DNA from: Kiritimatiellia bacterium
GTDB lineage: Bacteria > Verrucomicrobiota > Kiritimatiellia > RFP12 > UBA1067
Assembly: GCA_017405115.1 (NCBI GenBank)
Contig: JAFRBA010000097.1
Span: 1-52,350 of the forward strand
Reading direction: 5' to 3'
Length of the DNA: 52,350 nt
A program made the position numbers and the translations under genes. How positions within the stretch are numbered: the stretch's first letter is position 1; the number at the start of each line of letters is the position of its first letter. Below are positions 18,801-26,476 of the stretch, in pieces. The notes beneath the pieces are model-generated. The model was not told where the DNA came from. It was given only the letters and a program-made list of their open reading frames with translations, and did no database searches.

Positions 18801-20117
18801 GTGCCCGCCGGGATCTGCGTGGCGGGGGAGGAGACGTTCCTGGTGCCGCCGATGGCGCGCGCGATCGCGGCGAAGGGACAGACGCCCGTGATGCGCGTGG
18901 CGACGGGATGCTACTGCGAGCGGTTCGGGACGCGCCTGGCGTCCAACCTGATGCGGACGCTCGGCTTCGCCGAGTACTACCGCGGCTCCGGCATAGAAAT
19001 CCTCGACGAGGCCGACACCTGTCCGCAGAACCTGTGGAGCAAGTCGGCGCTCTCGTTCTTCACCCATCTCGAGGTCGCGGCGTTCCTCGGCTACAAGGGC
19101 GCCAAGACGTGGTACGTGAACGGGCACCGCGGCGGCGTTCCGATCACCCGCGCATACACCGACGTGCTTGCCGAGAACAGCGGTCTCCTCGACGCGATAG
19201 CGCGGGAGAGCGCTTCGTCCGCGGGCGCCGAGGGCGTTGCCATACCGTGCTTCAGCCGGTTCCCGCGGTGGCATGTCGGCGGCTTGCACGGGGAGATGTT
19301 CATCGATGGCGGCACGCTCGCGGAGGAGGTGCTGATACCGTTCGGCATCCCCGTTAGGGCCGAGAAGGACTTCTCGAGCGACGGAATCTACGTCGTCTCG
19401 CGCAAGCTCGAGGTCGACCGCTTCACCGACGCCGACCTCGACAGGGTCTTCTCGCACAAGGTGCTCGTGTCGGGCGAGGCGGCAGTGGCGCTCACGGCCC
19501 GCGGCAGGCGCGACCTCATCGGCCTTTCCGCGGAGAAGAGGAAGTTCCGCTACAACAGCGAGCGCGACGTCGCGACTGGTGCGGGGATCGGAAGCGTCGC
19601 GCCTACCGACAACCTGCCGTTCTTCTCGGAATTGGCCGAAGGCGCGGAGACTCTTTCCGTGCTGGGCTTCACGCCGTACCGCGGCTCGCCCGTCTTCGAA
19701 TTCGCCGCGCCTGGCTCGGTGCTGTGGCGCAACGCGCTCGGCGGAACCGTCGCGACATGCGCCTACCACACCGACATGGGGGTGCTGCACAAGTTCTCCG
19801 AGACGCGCAAGGCGCAGCTGGTCAGGATGTTCGACAGGCTGGCGGGCAAGCCCCTCGCGTTCGTGTGCGGCAACGACCAGGACGTGCTGGTGATGACGAG
19901 GCGTCGCGCGGACGGCGGGTCGAACGTGTTTGTCGCGAACCTCAACTCCGAGCCGATCCGCTCTGTGCGCCTGCGCGTTCCGTCGGCGGCGTCCGTGTCC
20001 GTGCTTGCGCCGAATGGCACGTGGCGGCCGGTGGAGTTCTCGCGCGACGGCGAGTGGGTCGCGATCGACGAGGGCCTGGCGTTCTACCAGGCGAAGGTCT
20101 TCAGGGTTGGCCGCTGA
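15897..20117 (+). CDS. Giant secreted protein with two glycosidase-like modules
   Basis: The 1406-residue protein has a signal peptide (about residues 1-21). Module 1 (about 25-735) contains a barrel-like segment (SGVNAVWLHTVLRTLA, YGIKVFLYMNEPRAMP, GGIFTITMSENLTNC). The CPRCKG pair could bind zinc. Module 2 (about 755-1406) is a second barrel-like unit (FTLYNVMPYSPGSEAQA, RLGVLVQAIIGHWP, FILTDDDVRAYSHDAECFC, GAKTWYVNGHRGG) followed by a beta-rich C-terminus. An Ala/Arg/Gly-rich linker between them carries a 20-bp direct DNA repeat. I do not recognise a CAZy family; the general pattern is of glycoside hydrolases acting on host or plant glycans. It starts 29 bases after folB with GGAGG upstream and is followed by an MFS sugar porter, suggesting substrate processing plus uptake. 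The activity is unknown. Confidence 0.7.
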   Translation: MRTICMALAFSALSVQALLAAGDGNVALLGEDGRKAALAPDPFPDRMSAYVWRNWGLVESDRLAAVVGATKGQLADIAAEMGLARDPAVLPEWRTKGYITVLRRNWHLLPYEQLMKLLGKTRGELYFSLMEDDFLWVKLGCVKPYCEPLEYDEKSVASTRAARLRIAAALKEEGLDPAAPEEPRFSFVKEIASVSKGQAPGAVPDESPFGFRLIFSYFADYGDPLGDPEISSYPEGLLQKLSASGVNAVWLHTVLRTLAKDPKYPEFGEGSEKRIANLRKLVDRAAKYGIKVFLYMNEPRAMPTSFFEVNDERRGFKGVPGGGQFAMCTSCPEVRRWVRDSLKQVFSQVPGLGGIFTITMSENLTNCASRGGRERCPRCKGRAIGDIVAEINRAMIEGMAAGNPKAEALVWNWQWPKPEEAAIVSALPKDNCRLMAVSENAMKICRGGVNVVENDYSISIVGPGENARRFWGYAKGRGIPPVAKVQAGNSWELSSFPYIPVMDLVAQHAVNLANEGVDGVMLSWSLGCCPSPNLRVYKELRRGETTKDAVLDRMAAELYGAKAKEARAAWTAFSEGFANYPFSCSTIYVGPHQWGPANPLYSRNTGWRATMVGIPYDNLDGWRSNYPRETYAQLIGKVADGFAEGCRLMEGVASERELNMFRAEQMHFASCRDQALFVMARDKGDREGMKRFAKAELERAKAYWPLVRADSRIGYESSNHYFFVPRDVLEKVLSCRAAIAAADGRTAAAPQSPRRGTDFTLYNVMPYSPGSEAQAAADCVEYMARTGCDLVLYSLTLHPEGKPAMEKVERYVASYRALKRELEGSGVRLGVLVQAIIGHWPRVDKDIEDWTRTVNIKGEKVRFCPDDPGFAKYIDETFRLLAKENPAFILTDDDVRAYSHDAECFCARHVAEFNRRRGTNYTEKELREKVASASKDDPDYKEFLAMQRDMMNRLVKRFRAAIDSANVKVPAGICVAGEETFLVPPMARAIAAKGQTPVMRVATGCYCERFGTRLASNLMRTLGFAEYYRGSGIEILDEADTCPQNLWSKSALSFFTHLEVAAFLGYKGAKTWYVNGHRGGVPITRAYTDVLAENSGLLDAIARESASSAGAEGVAIPCFSRFPRWHVGGLHGEMFIDGGTLAEEVLIPFGIPVRAEKDFSSDGIYVVSRKLEVDRFTDADLDRVFSHKVLVSGEAAVALTARGRRDLIGLSAEKRKFRYNSERDVATGAGIGSVAPTDNLPFFSELAEGAETLSVLGFTPYRGSPVFEFAAPGSVLWRNALGGTVATCAYHTDMGVLHKFSETRKAQLVRMFDRLAGKPLAFVCGNDQDVLVMTRRRADGGSNVFVANLNSEPIRSVRLRVPSAASVSVLAPNGTWRPVEFSRDGEWVAIDEGLAFYQAKVFRVGR
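18103..18160 (+). repeat. 20-bp direct repeat at the module junction of the giant protein
   Basis: The same 20 bases (gcgccgcaatcgccgcggcg) occur at 18103-18122 and 18141-18160. The 38-base offset is not a multiple of three, so the two copies are read in different frames. They lie exactly between the two glycosidase-like modules. Confidence 0.85.
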
Positions 20118-20154
20118 AAGGCTGCTCCGCAACAACCGCGCATTGGTAGACGCC

Positions 20155-21579
20155 ATGAAAGCGCATGTGAGGTACAACAGGCTGCTTTTCTTCGTGTGCG
20201 GCCTCGCTGGTCTGCTGTATGGCATCGACATGGGGCTGATAGCCGCGGCCCTGCCGTACATAAAGGCGACATGCGGCTTTTCCGAGACTCAGCTTTCGAG
20301 CGTGGTCGCGGCCGTCCTCCTCGGCTGCATACCCGGAACGATGTGCGCGGCCTGGCTCGCGGAGAAGGCGGGTCGTCTCGCATCCCTCAAGGCGACGGCC
20401 CTGGTCTTCGCCGCCGCTGTGCCGCTGATTTGCCTCTCCGGAGGCGAGTTCTGGATGATGTTCGCAGGCCGTCTCCTGCAGGGCGCGGGCTGCGGCTTCA
20501 TGGGCATCGCCGCCGCGCTCTATGTCGTGGAGTGCGCCGACACCGCAAACCGCGGCAAGGGCACCGCGATGCTGCAGCTGGTGCTGACCGTCGGACTCGT
20601 CGTCGCCGCGCTCATCGGCCTCGGCGCGACTTCCTTCTTCGGCCCGGCCGAGGCTGCCGAAGTGTCGCATTCCGACAAGATGCACGCATGGCAGGCAATG
20701 TTCTGGATGTCCGTTGCGCCGACTCTCCTGCTCTATGTGCTTCTCTTCAGGCTCAAGGAGTCTCCCCGGTGGCTCTTCAAGCGCGGACGAAGGCAGGAGG
20801 CGATTGAGTCGCTCCTCATGAACAACGACGAGCCCACTGCGCTCCGCACCATCGCCGAGCTTGAGGAGAACGAGCGCTCGCAGACCGTGCATTCGGGCGG
20901 CCGCGTCGTCAAGGACTCCATCTTCCAGCGCAAGTACCTTGTGCCGCTGGCGCTCGCCGTGGCCATCCCAGTGTTCAACCAGGCCTCAGGCGTGAACTCG
21001 CTGCTCAACTACTCGGTGGAGCTCATGGGCCGCGCCGGGCTCGCCGGCACCGCCCCCAACTGGGCCGACACGATCATAAAGACCGCCAACCTCGTCTTCA
21101 CGGTGCTCGCGATGAGGCTCGTCGACCGCAAGGGGCGCAAGTTCCTGCTCGCGACAGGGTCGTCCGGAGTCGTCGCGGGCCTCTTTCTCGTCGGCGCTCT
21201 CTACCTTGCCGTCGAGAACGGATGGGTCGCGCGGGGCCCGGCGGCGGGCTGGCTCATAGTCGCCGCGTTCGTGGTGTTCATCTCTTCCTTCGCGGTCGGT
21301 CCGGGCGTGTGCGCGTGGCTGGCGATGACGGAGCTCATGCCGCTGCGCCTCCGCGCCGGCGGCATGATGGTGGCGCAGTTCGTCGCCATGGGCGTGAGCT
21401 ACTCCCTCGCGCAGGCTTTCCTGCCGTGGTCCAAGGCATACGGGGACTCTTCCGTGTTCCTGACGCTCGGCGTCGTGGCGGTCGGATATGTCGCCACGGT
21501 GGTGTTCTTCCTGCCGGAGACGAAGGACAAGTCGCTGGAGGAGATCGAAAGGCATTTTGCCGACAGGCATGCGGACTGA
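20155..21579 (+). CDS. MFS sugar porter
   Basis: A 474-residue, twelve-segment inner-membrane transporter of the sugar porter branch (XylE/GalP/AraE). Hallmarks are GLLYGIDMGLIAAALPYI in TM1, WLAEKAGRLASL in the loop 2-3 position, GRLLQGAGCGFMGIAAALYVVE in TM4-5, LKESPRWLFKRGRRQEA after TM6, FNQASGVNSLLNYS in TM7, RLVDRKGRKFLL in loop 8-9, and FFLPETKDKSLEEIE at the end (PETKG-like). I begin at ATG 20155 (MKAHVRYNRLLFF); the longer open frame upstream overlaps the previous gene and is not conserved-looking. No good Shine-Dalgarno is visible. It lies 37 bases after the giant glycosidase-like gene, so it probably imports its product. The substrate is unknown. Confidence 0.9.
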   Translation: MKAHVRYNRLLFFVCGLAGLLYGIDMGLIAAALPYIKATCGFSETQLSSVVAAVLLGCIPGTMCAAWLAEKAGRLASLKATALVFAAAVPLICLSGGEFWMMFAGRLLQGAGCGFMGIAAALYVVECADTANRGKGTAMLQLVLTVGLVVAALIGLGATSFFGPAEAAEVSHSDKMHAWQAMFWMSVAPTLLLYVLLFRLKESPRWLFKRGRRQEAIESLLMNNDEPTALRTIAELEENERSQTVHSGGRVVKDSIFQRKYLVPLALAVAIPVFNQASGVNSLLNYSVELMGRAGLAGTAPNWADTIIKTANLVFTVLAMRLVDRKGRKFLLATGSSGVVAGLFLVGALYLAVENGWVARGPAAGWLIVAAFVVFISSFAVGPGVCAWLAMTELMPLRLRAGGMMVAQFVAMGVSYSLAQAFLPWSKAYGDSSVFLTLGVVAVGYVATVVFFLPETKDKSLEEIERHFADRHAD

Positions 21580-21580
21580 A

Positions 21581-21587
21581 AAGGAGG
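21581..21587 (+). promoter_or_regulatory. Strong Shine-Dalgarno of the PIG-L gene
   Basis: AAGGAGG ends nine bases before ATG 21597 and overlaps the region immediately after the MFS stop. It decides the start at 21597 against the longer open frame that runs back into the MFS gene. Confidence 0.75.
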
Positions 21588-21596
21588 CGAAAGAGG

Positions 21597-22535
21597 ATGG
21601 ACTGCAGGAGCATGAAGTCGAAGTTCCCGGGCGAGGACCCGCGCAAGCCGGGATTCGTGGAGGCGCACTTCAGCGTGCCGCTCAGGGTGATGGTCATAGG
21701 AGCCCATCCCGACGACCCGGACGTGCGCTGCAGCGGGCTCGCCCGCACGCTCGTCGAGGCGGGCCACCGCGTGCGCTTCGTGGCGCTTGTCAACGGAGAC
21801 AAGGGACACCAGTTCCTCTCCTCCCCAGAAGTCGCGAAGCGGCGCTTCGCGGAGACGCGCGAGGTGGTGAAGACCCTCGGCATCGAGGACTACTACGTGA
21901 GCGACACGCCGGACTGCGAGCTCCAGGCCACTCTCGAAGAGCGCAGGCGCGTGACGCGCCTCATCCGCGAGTTCGCGCCACACATAATCATAACCCACCG
22001 CCCGAACGACTACCACTGTGACCACCGCGCGGCGTCCGTGCTGGTGCAGGACGCGACGTATCTCGTGGGCGTTCCGCTCTGGTGCCCGGACGTGCCGGTG
22101 CCGGACACGATCCCGACCGTGTTCTACATGGGCGACCGCTTCACGCAGCCGTCGCCGTTCCGGCCGGACTTCGTGATCGACGTCTCGCGCCATGAGGACG
22201 TCATCCTGCGCACGTTCGCATGCCATGCGTCGCAGATGTTCGAGTGGCTGCCGCCGGAGCACGGCTTCGACCTGTCGGAGGTGCCGCCCGAGGACGACGC
22301 CGCGGGACGGCTCGAATTCGTCCGCCGCTCTGCACTGCATCTAGTCTCCGACTATTCCGCCGCGTTCGCCGAGCATGTGGACATGGCGTATCCAGAGGGC
22401 AGGCCGAAGCTGGTCGAGGTGTACGAGAAGAGCGAATACGGCCGCGTTCCAGTCCCGGCCGAGCGCGAGCTCCTGGCCTCGCTTGGCGGACGCTGGATCG
22501 ACTCCACCGAAAGCCGCTGGACGCAGGTGAAGTGA
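21597..22535 (+). CDS. PIG-L/LmbE family deacetylase
   Basis: A 312-residue zinc-dependent N-deacetylase of the LmbE-like fold. The metal-binding motif is present as VMVIGAHPDDPDVRCSG (His37, Asp39, Asp40), although the usual Glu after HPDD is Pro here. The second motif is IIITHRPNDYHCDHRAA, which supplies the HxxDH histidines. Family members remove acetyl groups from GlcNAc-containing or related substrates (PIG-L, BshB, MshB, chitin-oligomer deacetylases). There is no signal peptide, so it acts in the cytoplasm. Linked 17 bases behind the MFS porter, it could deacetylate an imported N-acetylated sugar; that is inference. A second in-frame ATG at 21612 is an alternative start. Confidence 0.85.
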   Translation: MDCRSMKSKFPGEDPRKPGFVEAHFSVPLRVMVIGAHPDDPDVRCSGLARTLVEAGHRVRFVALVNGDKGHQFLSSPEVAKRRFAETREVVKTLGIEDYYVSDTPDCELQATLEERRRVTRLIREFAPHIIITHRPNDYHCDHRAASVLVQDATYLVGVPLWCPDVPVPDTIPTVFYMGDRFTQPSPFRPDFVIDVSRHEDVILRTFACHASQMFEWLPPEHGFDLSEVPPEDDAAGRLEFVRRSALHLVSDYSAAFAEHVDMAYPEGRPKLVEVYEKSEYGRVPVPAERELLASLGGRWIDSTESRWTQVK

Positions 22536-22580
22536 GGGTTTCAGGCGTCCCTGGCTCCGCGCTCACACGGTCCGGGAATT

Positions 22581-22610
22581 TGCTATAATACCCACATTCC
22601 AAGAAAGGAG
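22581..22610 (+). promoter_or_regulatory. Extended -10 promoter and Shine-Dalgarno of the phosphoesterase-plsY genes
   Basis: TGCTATAAT (hexamer at 22584-22589) gives a predicted start near 22597. AAAGGAG at 22604-22610 lies two bases before ATG 22613 and better positioned for the in-frame ATG at 22631. No good -35 is visible. Confidence 0.6.
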
Positions 22611-22612
22611 AC

Positions 22613-24064
22613 ATGAGAATGGGCATAGGCATGAATCGTCGCGAGTTCCTGATGGCGTCGGGCTCGGCTTTCCTCTTGTCGGGCTGCCGCACTGACGCGC
22701 TCTTCGGATCTCCGGACCTAAAGTTCGGGGTGGTCAGCGACCTGCACGTGACGACGCCGAAGTCCTGCAGGCTGTTCGAGCACAGCCTGAGGCAGTTCAA
22801 GCGCTGCGGCGTCGACGCCGTGATGGTCCCGGGCGACCTCACCGACTGGGGCGTCAAGTCCGGCCTGGTGTACGTGAAGCGCGCGTGGGAGAAGGTGTTC
22901 GCCGGCACCGACGTCGTGCCTCTCTTCTGCACCGGAAACCACGACTTCGAGGGCTGGTGGTACGGCGACATGACGATGGAGATGCACGCCAACGGCTACT
23001 CCGAGGACGAGAGACTCAACGACCGCAAGTCCCCGGAGCAGCTTGCAAAGGGATGGACGGAGGTGTTCGGCGAGCCGTTCGAGTGGGTGCGCTGCCGCAC
23101 CGTTAAGGGCTACGACTTCGTCTCCGCCGAGTACGAGAGCGGCGGCAGCAAGCATCTTGCCGACTGGATGAAGGCCAACGGCGGGCGATTCCGCAACGGT
23201 AGGCCGTTCTTCTTCTTCCAGCACGTGCCAATAAAGGGGACGACGGCCGACAGCTTCGGCTGGTGCGACAACGGCGTGACGAAGCCGATCCTCAGCCCGT
23301 TCCCGAACTGCGTCGCGTTCACGGGCCACACCCACCGTCCTTTCGTCGACGAGCGCCAGATCTGGCAGGGCGAGTTCACTGCGGTCGGCGTGCCGTCCCT
23401 CTCCTACGCATGCCTGCCCGGCGACGTGCCGCACGAAAACGGCAGCGGCAAGCGCGACGGCACTTCGAAGCAGGCCATGCAGATCATTCCCAACCGCCTC
23501 GACCTGCGCGGCGGCGAGGGATACGTCGTCAGCGTCTGGAAGGACAAGATCGTCATCGAGCGTCGCGACATGGAGGAGGACGAGGTCGGCGCGCCGGCGT
23601 GGGTAGTGCCGTTGCCGCTCGGCAAGGCCGACCAGCCTTACGCCGCCGGCCGCCGCGAAGCCTCGGAGCCGGTTCCGGAATTCCCAGCCGACGCCGCGCT
23701 CGACGTCGAGACCCGCAACACGGAGAACCGCAACGGGCACTGGACGATCGTGATGAACTGCGAGTTCCCGTCGGCGGTTGTGCCAAAGGGCTCGCGAGTC
23801 TTCGACTACGAGATACGCGCCGTTCCGAAGGACGGCTCGGCGCCCCTGGTGAAGTACTTCTATTCGCCTGCCTACGCCAAGATGGCGAAGTTCGAGCCGG
23901 CGCGGCAGCGCTTCTGGTTCGACGTCGCCGAACTTCCGCAGGACAAGGACTACGTCCTGGAGGTACGCGCGCGCAACTGCTACGGCAAGACGTCACGTCC
24001 GCTCATGTCCGGCGTATGGCACGGCAAGCCGGGCCTCGGCAATGTGTCCGCCGGTATGAACTGA
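22613..24064 (+). CDS. Tat-exported lipoprotein metallophosphoesterase
   Basis: The 483-residue protein begins with a twin-arginine signal (NRREFLMASGSAFLLSGC) that also contains a lipobox (Cys25), so it is likely exported folded and lipid-anchored. The calcineurin-like core has all metal motifs: VVSDLHV (Asp43, His45), VPGDLTDWG, CTGNHDFEG, FFQHVPIK and FTGHTHRPF. Residues 345-483 are a beta-rich C-terminal domain. The start could be ATG 22613 or the in-frame ATG 22631 (MNRREF), which is better spaced from AAAGGAG. It resembles the protein at 38271 across the full length and is a paralogue of it. The substrate is unknown; family members act on nucleotides, phosphoproteins or phosphorylated sugars. 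plsY follows after 25 bases. Confidence 0.85.
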   Translation: MRMGIGMNRREFLMASGSAFLLSGCRTDALFGSPDLKFGVVSDLHVTTPKSCRLFEHSLRQFKRCGVDAVMVPGDLTDWGVKSGLVYVKRAWEKVFAGTDVVPLFCTGNHDFEGWWYGDMTMEMHANGYSEDERLNDRKSPEQLAKGWTEVFGEPFEWVRCRTVKGYDFVSAEYESGGSKHLADWMKANGGRFRNGRPFFFFQHVPIKGTTADSFGWCDNGVTKPILSPFPNCVAFTGHTHRPFVDERQIWQGEFTAVGVPSLSYACLPGDVPHENGSGKRDGTSKQAMQIIPNRLDLRGGEGYVVSVWKDKIVIERRDMEEDEVGAPAWVVPLPLGKADQPYAAGRREASEPVPEFPADAALDVETRNTENRNGHWTIVMNCEFPSAVVPKGSRVFDYEIRAVPKDGSAPLVKYFYSPAYAKMAKFEPARQRFWFDVAELPQDKDYVLEVRARNCYGKTSRPLMSGVWHGKPGLGNVSAGMN

Positions 24065-24089
24065 CGCAGACGGGAATGGAGGCGTCTGC

Positions 24090-24680
24090 ATGGAAAAGTA
24101 CATGGCGTGGGCGATCTGGATTCTCGGCGCGTACCTGGTCGGCTCGGTTCCGTTCGGATACCTGATCGGCCGGATGCGGGGCGTGGACGTGCGCACCGTC
24201 GGGTCGAAGAACATCGGCGCGACGAACGTCTACCGCACCGTCGGCAAGGGATGGGGGCTGCTGGCCTTCCTCTGCGACTTCCTCAAGGGGCTGCTGCCGA
24301 CGCTGGCGGCGCTTCGCTGGAGCGGCGACGCCAACCTGCCGGTGCTGGTCGGGCTCGCGTGCGTCGTCGGCCACACGCTCACCGTGTTCATGCGGTTCCG
24401 CGGCGGGAAGGGGGTCGCCACCGCCTTCGGCATGATGATCGCCCTCGCGCCGCTGCCGACGCTCGCGGCCTTCGGCGTCTTCGTCGTGACGGTGTGGCTT
24501 TCGCACTACATCTCGCTCGGGTCGATGCTCGCCGCGGTCACGCTCGGCTCGGTGGTTTGGCTCGTGCCGGCTTCGCCGCTGCTGCGCGGCGTGGCGACGG
24601 CGATAGCGGTGTTCGTGGTCGTCAAGCACCGCAGCAACATCGTGCGCCTCGCGAAGGGCTGCGAGAACAAGATATACTGA
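24090..24680 (+). CDS. plsY: Glycerol-3-phosphate acyltransferase PlsY
   Basis: A 196-residue membrane protein that transfers the acyl group from acyl-phosphate to glycerol-3-phosphate, the first step of phosphatidic acid synthesis. The three family motifs are clear: VGSVPFGYLIGRMRG with the following VGSKNIGATNVYRTVG, the middle CVVGHTLTVFMRFRGGKGVATAFG, and hydrophobic segments on both sides. The length is typical for PlsY. GGAGG lies eight bases before ATG. It probably shares a transcript with the upstream phosphoesterase. plsX is not in the window. Confidence 0.95.
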   Translation: MEKYMAWAIWILGAYLVGSVPFGYLIGRMRGVDVRTVGSKNIGATNVYRTVGKGWGLLAFLCDFLKGLLPTLAALRWSGDANLPVLVGLACVVGHTLTVFMRFRGGKGVATAFGMMIALAPLPTLAAFGVFVVTVWLSHYISLGSMLAAVTLGSVVWLVPASPLLRGVATAIAVFVVVKHRSNIVRLAKGCENKIY

Positions 24681-24702
24681 CGCGCCGACATGGACTCCGT
24701 TG

Positions 24703-24711
24703 TGGTATAAT
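24703..24711 (+). promoter_or_regulatory. Extended -10 promoter of glnS
   Basis: TGGTATAAT with the hexamer at 24706-24711 ends seven bases before ATG 24719, implying a leaderless mRNA. No good -35 hexamer is visible at 17-18 bases. Confidence 0.7.
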
Positions 24712-24718
24712 ACCCGCC

Positions 24719-26476
24719 ATGAGCGAATCAGACACTTCAAGGCACTTTCTCAGGCAGTGGATCGAGAGGGACGTAGCCGACGGCAAGACCGGCGGCAAGG
24801 TCGTGACGCGGTTCCCGCCCGAGCCAAACGGCTACATTCACATCGGACACGCCAAGGCGGTGTGCGTCGACTTCGGGATGGCAAAGCTCTTCGGCGGCGA
24901 ATGCCACCTGAGGCTTGACGACACAAACCCGACAAAGGAGTCCGACGAGTACGCCGAGAACATCAAGAAGGACATCAACTGGCTCGGATTCCAGTGGTCG
25001 GGCGAGGGAGACGCCGGCGAGCCCGGATTCTACAACGCCTCGAACATGTTCGACAAGATGTACGAGATCGCCGAGGAGCTGATCCGCCGCGGGCAGGCCT
25101 ACTGCTGCAACCTCACGCAGGACGAGTGGAAGCAGTACCGCGGCGTCCCCGAGAAGCCCGGCACCCCGTCGCCCTCGCGCGACACCGACCCGGAGCGCAA
25201 CCTGAAGATATTCCACGAGATGCGCGACGGGAAGTACGCCGACGGCGAGTGGTGCCTGCGCGCGAAGATCGACATGGCCTCGCCGAACATACACTTCCGC
25301 GACCCGGTGATCTACCGCATCCGCCATGTTTCGCACTACCACCTGGGCGACAAGTGGTGCGTCTACCCGATGTACGACTTCGCGCATCCGATAGAGGACG
25401 CGCTGGAGGGCGTGACGCACTCGATGTGCACACTGGAGTTCGAGGTGCACCGTCCGCTCTACGACTGGGTCGTCGACCGCATGGACGAGCAGGGCCTCCT
25501 GCCCGTCAGGAACGGCGTCAAGATACGCACGCAGCAGCGCGAGTTCGCGCGCCTCAACCTCACCTACACGGTGATGTCGAAGCGCCTTCTTCTGCAGATG
25601 GTGCAGGAGGGCCGCGTCTCCGGCTGGGACGACCCGCGCATGCCCACGGTGTGCGGAATGCGCCGCCGCGGCTACACGCCAGGCGCGATACGCGAGTTCT
25701 GCGACCGCATCGGCGTCTCGAAGTTCGAGAGCGAAAGCGACCCCGCGCTCCTGGAATGGTGCGTGCGCGAGGAGCTCAACAAGACGGCCACGCGGCGCAT
25801 GGCGGTTCTCGATCCGGTCAAGGTGGTCATAGACAACTGGCCGCATCACCAAGCACCAGGCGCCAGCGACGAAGTCGCGCAGGCACCAGGCACTATGTTC
25901 GTCGAGCTGCCGAACAACCCGCTCGACGAATCGGCTGGAACGCGCAGGATCCCGTTCGGCGGCGAAGTCTGGATCGACCGCGCCGACTTCATGGAGGTTC
26001 CCGAGAAGAAGTTCTTCCGCATGGCGCCAGGACAGGAGGTGCGCCTCAGGGGCGCTTGCATCTTCAAGTGCTCGGGCTGCGTCAAGGACGACGCGGGCCG
26101 GGTCGTGGAGATACACGGCACCTGGGACGAGAATTCCTGGGGCGGCAACGCGGCGGACGGGCGCAAGGTGAAGGGCACGATCCACTGGGTCGATTGCGCT
26201 ACGGGGCTCGAGGCCGAAGTGCGCCTCTACGACAGGCTCTTCACAGAGAAGGATCCGATGAAGGACGGAAGCGAGAACTTCCTGAAGTACCTGAACCCCG
26301 AATCCCTCAAGGTCGTGACCGCGTATGTGGAGCCCGCCCTCGGCGAGGCCAAGCCGCTCGACCGGTTCCAGTTCGAGCGCACCGGCTACTTCGTCGCCGA
26401 CGAGCGCGACTCGAAGCCCGGCGCGCCCGTCTTCAACCGCACGTGTTCGCTCAAGGACGGCTACAAGCCGGCGTAA
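24719..26476 (+). CDS. glnS: Glutaminyl-tRNA synthetase
   Basis: A 585-residue class I synthetase that charges tRNA-Gln with glutamine. RFPPEPNGYIHIGHAKAV holds the HIGH motif (about residue 42), LRLDDTNPTKE and IKKDINWLGFQW are the following family blocks, and VMSKRLL (about 285) is the KMSKS equivalent. DDPRMPTVCGMRRRGYTP is the GlnRS/GluRS recognition block. The two C-terminal beta-barrels carry GEVWIDRADFME. ATG 24719 gives the standard MSESDTSRHFLRQWIE start. Residues about 376-394 are an insertion of repeat DNA (see 25846). The gene overlaps the convergent AraC gene by 16 bases. Having GlnRS suggests direct glutaminylation, but gatCAB cannot be excluded elsewhere. Confidence 0.96.
   Translation: MSESDTSRHFLRQWIERDVADGKTGGKVVTRFPPEPNGYIHIGHAKAVCVDFGMAKLFGGECHLRLDDTNPTKESDEYAENIKKDINWLGFQWSGEGDAGEPGFYNASNMFDKMYEIAEELIRRGQAYCCNLTQDEWKQYRGVPEKPGTPSPSRDTDPERNLKIFHEMRDGKYADGEWCLRAKIDMASPNIHFRDPVIYRIRHVSHYHLGDKWCVYPMYDFAHPIEDALEGVTHSMCTLEFEVHRPLYDWVVDRMDEQGLLPVRNGVKIRTQQREFARLNLTYTVMSKRLLLQMVQEGRVSGWDDPRMPTVCGMRRRGYTPGAIREFCDRIGVSKFESESDPALLEWCVREELNKTATRRMAVLDPVKVVIDNWPHHQAPGASDEVAQAPGTMFVELPNNPLDESAGTRRIPFGGEVWIDRADFMEVPEKKFFRMAPGQEVRLRGACIFKCSGCVKDDAGRVVEIHGTWDENSWGGNAADGRKVKGTIHWVDCATGLEAEVRLYDRLFTEKDPMKDGSENFLKYLNPESLKVVTAYVEPALGEAKPLDRFQFERTGYFVADERDSKPGAPVFNRTCSLKDGYKPA
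25846..25893 (-). repeat. Heptamer-type short tandem repeat inserted in glnS
   Basis: Read on the minus strand the segment begins with two copies of GTGCCTG, then a GCGAC/GTCGC mini-palindrome, then TGGCGCC and TGGTGCT. It encodes an Ala/Pro/Gly-rich insert with APGAS and APGT that E. coli-type GlnRS lacks at this position. It keeps the frame open. Confidence 0.6.

Noticed and set aside
16299..20261. A 1320-codon open frame on the minus strand opposite the giant glycosidase-like gene
   Set aside because: It is a shadow of high GC coding sequence: Arg/Val/His/Leu-rich composition, no motif, no ribosome site, and the plus strand has a signal peptide and sensible domains.
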